Assembly (NCBI GenBank): GCA_963662175.1
Contig: OY759214.1
Location: forward strand, 14,446,001 to 14,510,000
Direction of reading: 5' to 3'
DNA: 64,000 nucleotides
DNA from: Aradus depressus
Lineage: Eukaryota; Arthropoda; Insecta; Hemiptera; Aradidae
How positions within the stretch are numbered: position 1 is the first letter of the stretch; each line of letters opens with the position of its first letter. The translations under genes were made by a program, and so were the position numbers. Positions 57,521 to 64,000 of the stretch are shown one piece after another. A model generated the notes under the pieces. It saw nothing but the letters and a program-made list of their open reading frames with translations, made no database searches and was not told the DNA's origin.

Positions 57521-57954
57521 GAGATATTTTCACAGAGAGATAGCTTTTTTGATGGGTAAACATCATAGCTCTCGGTAGCAGCTATCTCAGACCGTCAGAG
57601 CGTAAGTCTCGTTGATGTGCATGCTGTGTAAGTGTGTGTGTCGAACGGTTGCGCGCCCAGCGCACACACACAACTACACATTTCTTTATCTGTGATGTAG
57701 TGAATTTGCCTAAAACATCGTTTTTTAGGTTAAAATTCTTCGAATTTGTAACAATAAATAAAATTTGTGGTAAAAGAAAATAATATAGCGGTGTAAATCT
57801 AAAAAAATGTAATATGTAATATTTCATTTTGTTATATGATATTATATAATGTTGTTATAAATATAATGATAATAACGGCTGAATATATCGATCAATTAGT
57901 AATATATTTGTTGTCATATTGTCACAACAAATAATATAATGTTTTACCCAATTC

Positions 57955-58110
57955 AGGAGATGCCGAACAGCTTATTGCATTTTTAAATGACAAACTTAAT
58001 CTACAAATGAAAATGAATCGAAGAATTTCAACAACGAATTCAGAAACTACCATCGACGCTGTATTCTCGCGGTATTTAGAGACACTACAATCAAAGTTGT
58101 ATATATCTTA
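57955..58110 (+). pseudogene. unidentified coding remnant
   Basis: Frame gives GDAEQLIAFLNDKLNLQMKM, then STTNSETTIDAVFSRYLETL and QSKLYIS, stop. It reads like the end of a real protein, with no start codon or exon signals close by. I do not assign a family. Confidence 0.4.
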
Positions 58111-59350
58111 GTTTAGCTATCACAATTTATAATTTCATGTATAAAAGAAATTGAAAAACAATAAATTTGAAATTTTAATTCCTCATACTACTTTTCTTAT
58201 TGTATCAATATAAAACAAATTTTAATTAAAATAAGTGCACGCAGCAAGTTTTTGAAACTAAAGCAGATATTTGCACATCAATTCGTGAGTACCGCGTCAC
58301 TCACACATTTGCTTTTTTTCTTCATTTGTGAAAAAAGGGGTCGATAAACATGATTTCCGTTATAATTTAATCAATTTTTTGAACCGATTACATAACTACC
58401 ACTATACCTAGTTTAGCTGTGAAATAAAAAAACGAGGAAGAGCGTACGCTAAATTGCGCTTGGGAAGTACATTTATAGTGAATCACTGATGAGTCTTGCA
58501 GCTCAACTCCACGCCCGATCTTTGTGCTGGGTATCGCTAGAGGGCTGCTATAGGTTTGCAGCGGGGCGAGACTAAACTAACTATTGTATAATGGTGGGAC
58601 CGAACTGACGCAGATTAACACAGGCGGGACTCAACTGACTAGAACCGGACAGTTCTACTACAGGAGGAAGAGCAGCCTTCTCATCTGTGTCAGTTGGAGC
58701 AGTATAATGTGACCTATGTTAGTTAGGTCAAGGTTCAGATTCTGTCCTATAAAGCACAAAGCTAATAATTTAACCCACGTTTAGAAACTATTTATTTCCT
58801 TTATTATTAAGGTTTAATACATTGGGGAGCTTGTAGCTCTGCTGCTAATATTTTCAGACTTCAAAAGAATCCATTAAGATAAATAAATAATATTAATCAA
58901 GGAACAAGCTTCAGAGAAATATTTACAAAACTTAATAAAGTATTTTCCCCCTCAACTGTACTAGTCACGACTTCATACCAGGAAGAATAAAGAATTTCTA
59001 ATAACTAAACATTATTTCTCTCGTTTTGAAGCAAAAACTTTTTTAATACCCTTCTCCACTTCTAATTTTTTTTTTTTGAAATATTTTATTATGCATATTT
59101 ACAATCGGTACAGACAGACCATAAGTAAATTTGTTGACAATAGGTAATGGAACAAATAATTATAACGATAATAAAAAATATGAAAAAATAAAATAATACA
59201 ATAATAATAAGAATAAGAATATGTAAAATTAGATTTTAAAAAAAAATGTTTATATATAATAAATACATGAAAAAAATTAATAAAAATAATAAAATAATAA
59301 TAATATAATAATAAGTATCCAAATAAAAATATTAAATAAATAAAATATAA
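58110..59350. other. intergenic DNA
   Basis: 58375-58500 has ACTTCCCC-like scraps (GAACCGATTACATAACTACC, TTGGGAAGTACATTTATAGT). 58500-58760 is GC-richer, with repeated GGCGGGACTCAACTGACT-like text; function unknown. Confidence 0.35.
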
Positions 59351-59359
59351 TTATAAAAT

Positions 59360-59560
59360 ATAAATTGAGCTCGAGATCCCCGACATGCCACAGCGATGCG
59401 GTCATCCTAATTCCTCCGACCCAATGGAGGCCACGCCGAACCACCTCGCTCTGCCAGCCTCCGACCAGCAGTGGCTGCAGACCGAAAGGGAAGGGAATTG
59501 TACTCGCTTCAGAGGTACACAGACTAAAATTGGAACGATACTTCTAAATATAATACAATT
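59360..59560 (+). other. GC-rich island with short open frame
   Basis: Frame from 59385 reads MPQRCGHPNSSDPMEATPNH then LALPASDQQW. A local GC-rich patch in very AT-rich DNA, probably part of an old element. Not recognised. Confidence 0.3.
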
Positions 59561-60167
59561 TTTTTTTTTATTTCTGTCTATATTTTGCATATTGTAACCT
59601 CAGGAAGGGCGTAAGAACGTCCCAAAATATCATCGACAAAAAAAAATTCGGAAGAATTATAAAAAATATTCATCATAATTTAAATTATAATTAAATAATG
59701 TATCTATTTCATTATTTTTATACTCATTTTTACTATTATTTATTTATTTTTGTTTTATTTTCTACTATTATAGTTATTACATGAAGATGTCTGTCCTATC
59801 CTAAGATTTATATCTGTTTATGTTACTAATTTATGAGTTATCTTGATGTATACATTTTTATGAAGTATCCTTTCATCAAATATTATTATTAATCTATTAT
59901 TTTATTGACTTTATTTGCATGTATATATATTTTTTTCTATATTTCGTTTATTGTGACTTGAGGAAGGGGTGTGTAATCGCACCGAAATATCGTCGTGAAA
60001 GAAGATTTCTCTCAAAAAAATATAAGTATGAAATTTTTAGAATTAAAAAATAAATATGAAAATTGGGAGTTTTATATTTTATAATATTTCTTTTCTATAA
60101 TTATGTATTTTATTTTTTAGTTACTATTATTGTAATCATATGTGTTTGTATTCTAAGATTTAATATC
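59560..60167 (+). repeat. AT-rich repeat with two stem-loop modules
   Basis: 59598-59634 (CCTCAGGAAGGGCGTAAGAA, CGTCCCAAAATATC) and 59957-59994 (CTTGAGGAAGGGGTGTGTAA, TCGCACCGAAATATCGTC), each after TTTATTTTATTA-type DNA. The string TTTGTATTCTAAGATTTAAT lies just before the next SINE. Confidence 0.6.
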
Positions 60168-60369
60168 TTTTTTTTTTTTTGCCTTATGTACGATGCATAT
60201 TAGCCATTTGTCCTTTAATTATATAGTTATTTACGACATCTATGGCCCCGGGAGGGAGTTCTATCTACGAAATAAAACTCACTCCCGGACGGGATTCGAA
60301 CCCGCAAACCATGGTGAGACCATGCGACCAAAGCCCTACGCTCTAGCCCGCACGGCCACCCAGGCTGCC
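60168..60369 (-). repeat. SINE family B
   Basis: T-rich tail, TATGTACGATGCATATTAGC, CTCACTCCCGGACGGGATTC and GAACCCGCAAACCATGGTGA. Duplication AATATC at 60162-60167 and 60370-60375. Confidence 0.9.
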
Positions 60370-60982
60370 AATATCGGTTGATGTATATAATATATTAGAA
60401 TGTTATGGTTAAATGGAAATAATTTTTTATTATTACTAGAGTGGATGTGTGTGGTGAAGGTGTGATGTTTACGTCTGGTGTATGTAGAACATCAATAAAC
60501 AGTTTCCGAAACGTTGGCCAAACTCTATTTTTTTTTTTTTTTTTTTTTTGTTTTTGTTTTACACGACAGAACCTTATTTCTCTCAATATTGGTAAAAATA
60601 CTATCGCTTATATCTACTATAATAGCAAACAATATAATTCCATAAATATGTTGGCCATCGATTTAAAAATAATAACAATAATAATAATAACTCCTCCCTC
60701 CCCTCCTGATGTTTCCCCTCTTTCCCCGACTATTGACCCATCCCCTCTCCCCAAAGAGTTGGTCCAGATAAGCCCCCGTTTTCTCGGTGAATGACAACAC
60801 TAGGCGGTTAATAATTATTACTTCTATATTCAGCTATACGAAATATAAGGGACATTATTAAGGCCCCTAGATTCAAAACCGGAGTTTAAAAAAAAAAAAA
60901 AAATTTAACAGGCAGTACAAAAAACTGTTTTCCGTATGCTAACAAGAAAATGTTTGAATTGCTATCTATTTGTATATATGCT

Positions 60983-61448
60983 ACGGGTAAAGTTAGATTA
61001 ACGGTTAAACCTAGGATTACCCGGGTAAACCTAGTAGTACCCGCTGCCGCTTGGTTAAAGTCCGAAATATAATTGAAATAGTTCACGTTTCGGGCTTTAC
61101 CCGGGTAAAGTATATGTTAAAGCTAGAACCTGTACTACTTCAAATATAGGAACGACGGGAGGGGCAGATATATCGTCCCGCCGGCGGAACGCCGGCAAAT
61201 ACGCCCCCAAATTTTGTAATATTTCGATTTATGTTTGTTCTAGAAATTTATGTACCCAGATGAATGATTATCGCTGTTAGACAGCTTACAACAATGGAAA
61301 TTGAGGTGTGGTCGAGCTAATTAATAAGTACCTAATCTTTATAGTGGAACATACTTCCACTAATGGCCTTGTCATTATTAGTATACCCAACTTTAACCAA
61401 GCGGCAGCGGGTACTACTAGGTTTAACCGTTAATCTAACTTTACCCGT
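60983..61448. mobile_element. MITE with TACGGG ends, about 466 bp
   Basis: Ends ACGGGTAAAGTTAGATTAAC and its exact inverse, then CGGTTAAACCTAG, with CTAGTAGTACCCGCTGCCGC on each side: arms about 65-70 bp. TA lies at both outer edges, suggesting a TA-target element. Segment 61207-61306 is shared with the hAT element at 4.8 kb. Confidence 0.85.
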
Positions 61449-61604
61449 AACATATATATCTATATACCCATTTGTATATAATAATCCCAAGTTTCATATT
61501 TTTTAATTGATCTAGTAATTAATTATGGCTAATAAAAATTTTAAAAAATTTTGATTTTTTTACAAAAGTCCGGTTTTGAATCTAAGGGCCTTCATATGTA
61601 ATGT

Positions 61605-62290
61605 TGAGTTTTCACTGAAATTTCATGTCAGGGTCTGAACCCCCATTCCAAAAATATGCACTTCCCCAGCAAGACGCAAACTACATTCTGAATCCTCATA
61701 TAACATTCATTGCATCGGCAGTTATTGAAAGTTTTGAGTTGAGTCCTCCTTTGACCCCCTCCCCTTCTCTTTGGTAGATTTGACTGAAAATCAATAAATG
61801 ACGTCCTTAAAGGACAAATCGACCAAAGGGAAGGGGACTCAATTCGAAAATTCTAATAACTGCCGATGTAATGAACATATCGACATGATATTTAATATTT
61901 GAAGTCGAAACCCAATGAGGACATAATCTGTTACATTTCAGCCAAATCGACAGAAAAAAAATGGGGAATCAGAGGTGGGCTCAACACAAAAACCCTAATA
62001 ACTATACATGTAATGAACATATCGACATGACATTTAATATTTGAAGTCAAAACCCAATGAGGACATAACCTCTTACTTTTTAGCCAAATTGACAGAAAAA
62101 AATGGGGAATCAGAGGAGAGCTCAACTCAAAAACCCTAATAACTGTCAATGTAATGAATATAACGACACAAAATTTAGTATGACGGTTCTGAAGCCCTTA
62201 TGTAATTCAACCATTGATTTTCATTCAAAATAGGTTTTGAAAGGAAAATGAAAAAAAAATTGATTAATTCGTCCTGGGGAAGTACCTGCA
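61605..62290 (+). repeat. ACTTCCCC-family repeat, rearranged
   Basis: Antisense start (GCACTTCCCCAGCAAGACGC) switches near 61806 to the sense orientation, then two near-identical units: TGTAATGAACATATCGACAT at 61867 and 62009, about 142 bp apart. The right end GTCCTGGGGAAGTACC closes it. Confidence 0.8.
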
Positions 62291-62323
62291 TTTTTTTACT
62301 TCATTTTCCCAACCCTTTTTTTT

Positions 62324-62614
62324 TCATTTGTTTATAAACAAAATATTTCCTGTATCTCCCAAAAGTTGCTTTGAGCCGTCCTGACCTCTGCTCTGCAAGG
62401 AAATAGAGGAGCCGATTAGAGACACACCTTCATCTTCGACCAGACTCTCGACGATACATTCCTTTTGTTTGATAATAACCCAACGTCCGGTAGTCTTTAG
62501 CTCTGTAATTTCCGAAACTGCCCACAACATAACCTTCACCACTTCCCCTATTTTTTCATAGAACCTTTGAACAAAAACGTTCCGAAGGACTGGAAACTCT
62601 GATTCATTGGACAT
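62324..62614 (-). CDS. hypothetical 96-aa ORF, possible exon
   Basis: ATG at 62614: MSNESEFPVLRNVFVQRFYE, then KIGEVVKVMLWAVSEITELK, TTGRWVIIKQKECIVESLVE and on to GNILFINK. Balanced composition and codon use stand out from the AT-rich repeats on both sides. No signal peptide or membrane segment. An internal CTATTTCCTTGCAG (minus strand) could be a splice acceptor. Family not recognised; it might be a host exon or the 5' part of an element. Confidence 0.35.
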   Translation of the reverse strand: MSNESEFPVLRNVFVQRFYEKIGEVVKVMLWAVSEITELKTTGRWVIIKQKECIVESLVEDEGVSLIGSSISLQSRGQDGSKQLLGDTGNILFINK

Positions 62615-62744
62615 AGGAAATGCTTGTCTGTGTCTTTCCCTTCAGTAAAGACTGTTTTTCGTATATTGGGATATGACATTTATAGAGTCAGGTTGAGTTT
62701 AGTACTGTCTCATCCGATCAGAACCGGACTTTACCTAAATAATA

Positions 62745-63485
62745 GGGAGGTAAAAACTGGAATTAATCAATTACGTTTTCGCTTTACCTCCAAAATCAAT
62801 GAACCGTTTGGACTAAAACTCAATATACGATTTACATAGTGACTTCTGAATTTAGTATCGATACATTCATTGCTTTGGTAGTTATTGGGGTATTAGAGTC
62901 GAGTTCCTCTTCTCTCATCTCCCTTTCCCTTCGACCGATTTGGCAGAAAATTAATATCTGGCATATCCTTATGGGGTTTTGAATTCAAATATGAAATTTT
63001 GAATATACGTATGAAATTTCATGTCGATACATTCATTGTATCGGCAGTTATTGGGGTTTTTGAGTTGAGTTCTCTCTCTCTGATCTCCCTTTTCCCGTCC
63101 GCCGATTCTTCTGAAAACTGATGTGTCGTCTTTATGGGGTTTTGAATATACGTATGAAATTTCATGTCGATACATTCATTGTATCGGCAGTTATTGGGGT
63201 TTTTGAGTTGAGTTCTCTCTCTCTGATCTCCCTTTTCCCTTCCGCCGCTTCTTCTGAAAATTGATGTGTCGTCTTTATGGGGTTTTGAATATACGTATGA
63301 AATTTCATGTCGATACATTCATTGTATCGGCGGTTATTGGGGTTTTTGAGTCCTCCCTCTGATCTCCCTTTTCCCTTCCGCCAATTCCTCTGAAAATTGA
63401 CCCCATAAAGACGAGGTTTTGAATATACGTATAAAATTTCATGTCGATACATACCTTACAACGGCAGTTATTAAAATTCTTGATA
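62745..63485 (-). repeat. ACTTCCCC-family repeat with 143-bp tandem units
   Basis: GAATATACGTATGAAATTTC begins units at 63001, 63144, 63287 and (slightly changed) 63421: spacing 143, 143 and 134. Units share GTCGATACATTCATTGTATC, GGCAGTTATTGGGGTTTTTG and TCTGATCTCCCTTTTCCC. Minus-strand frames across it are repeat artefacts. Confidence 0.9.
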
Positions 63486-63654
63486 TTTTGAATATTTACA
63501 ATCAGTATAAACTACAAGTAAATTTGATGAATGACATTAAACATTAAATACATTTAAAAAAAATAATAATAAAAATATAAACAATGAAAGCATATGATTA
63601 TGTACAAAATAATAGGCAAAAAAAAAAATATATATATATACATAGTTTTTTTTG

Positions 63655-63925
63655 TTAAGCCTTCCTCCTAATCCCCTCTTCCCTTTGGCCGATTTGGCAG
63701 AAATACAATAAGTTCCGTCATTAGAGGATTTTGGATACACATGTAAAATTTCGTATTGGCACATTCATTCTATCGGGAGTTATCGTGTTCACAGACTACA
63801 GATATTTTTTGTTTTCATTTTTGGATTGCGATGGAAGGAACAAATTCCGTTTAAAACTCAAGATCGAATTTCTGACCGATTATATTATTGCCCCTATACC
63901 TCGTGTAGATGGGGAGGTAAAAACA
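63655..63925 (-). repeat. ACTTCCCC-family repeat end
   Basis: CCCTCTTCCCTTTGGCCGAT, CACATTCATTCTATCGGGAG, GAATTTCTGACCGATTATAT and TGCCCCTATACCTCGTGTAG. Confidence 0.75.
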
Positions 63926-63939
63926 AAATATTTTTATTC

Positions 63940-64000
63940 ATCTCATATGTGTTTGTATTCTAAGATTTTATATCGGTAGATGTAATTAGTTTATATGCTA
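63940..64000 (+). repeat. empty-site copy of the SINE B target at 60.17 kb
   Basis: ATGTGTTTGTATTCTAAGAT followed by TTTATATCGGTAGATGTAA matches the two flanks of the 60.17 kb SINE joined together. Confidence 0.7.

Noticed and set aside
59957..59994. Functional hammerhead ribozyme
   Set aside because: The core is imperfect (TTGAGGA then extra AGG before the stem); reported only as a hammerhead-like stem-loop.
62969..63452. Three overlapping minus-strand ORFs with MYRHEISYVYSKP
   Set aside because: They are the same 143-bp repeat read repeatedly; the start codon lies inside the repeat unit.

Overview
This window is nuclear DNA from a multicellular eukaryote, most likely an arthropod and probably an insect. 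It has a spliced F-box gene with consensus introns and long AT-rich non-coding DNA. The mobile elements are typical of arthropods: Jockey-like LINEs, a mariner relative, Tc1, hAT, piggyBac, pogo-type MITEs and tRNA-derived SINEs. No database search was possible, so the species is not identified. There are no operons, CRISPR arrays or bacterial signals.

Host genes. One gene is well supported: a two-coding-exon F-box protein (3774-3987 joined to 5951-7080, plus strand, 447 aa). About 16 kb downstream (19.64-19.90 kb) lies a nearly identical copy of its first coding exon with no second exon. Three weaker host candidates are on the minus strand: a two-exon small membrane protein (21718-21215, 91 aa), a possible terminal exon (28619-28446) and a 96-aa ORF (62614-62324).

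Layout. 1-3.0 kb: AT-rich, nothing recognisable. 3.0-7.7 kb: F-box gene; its intron holds a SINE split by a 922-bp hAT-type element. 9.2-9.6 kb: 19-bp tandem array with a five-unit higher-order pattern. 9.8-13.4 kb: Jockey fragments in both orientations, a decayed KRBA2-like integrase gene and a cluster of palindromes. 14.7 kb: piggyBac remnant. 15.8-16.4 kb: LINE 3' end with target-site duplication. 19.6-20.6 kb: F-box exon copy and a Tc1 remnant. 22.3-25.4 kb: a mariner-type element split by a 5'-truncated Jockey-like LINE. 26.7-27.0 kb: C-rich minisatellite. 28-46 kb: many SINE copies and a prominent repeat family with ACTTCCCCAGC ends. 35.8-36.2 kb: a 99-bp tandem array. 42.36-42.68 kb: pogo-type MITE. 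44.5, 45.6 and 46.6 kb: hAT-type elements, one with a BED-finger exon. 48.6, 50.8 and 60.2 kb: copies of a second, poly(A)-tailed SINE. 51.4-51.9 kb: two strong inverted repeats. 61 kb: MITE with TACGGG ends. 62.7-63.9 kb: 143-bp tandem units of the ACTTCCCC family.

The genes do not form a pathway. The main content is a layered record of transposition. Several nests can be read exactly from target-site duplications: hAT in SINE, LINE in mariner, pogo MITE in ACTTCCCC repeat, SINE in ACTTCCCC repeat, hAT in ACTTCCCC repeat. The least familiar items are the ACTTCCCC family with 143-bp internal monomers, a recurring stem-loop module followed by GAAA, and two different MITE types that share a 100-bp internal segment.
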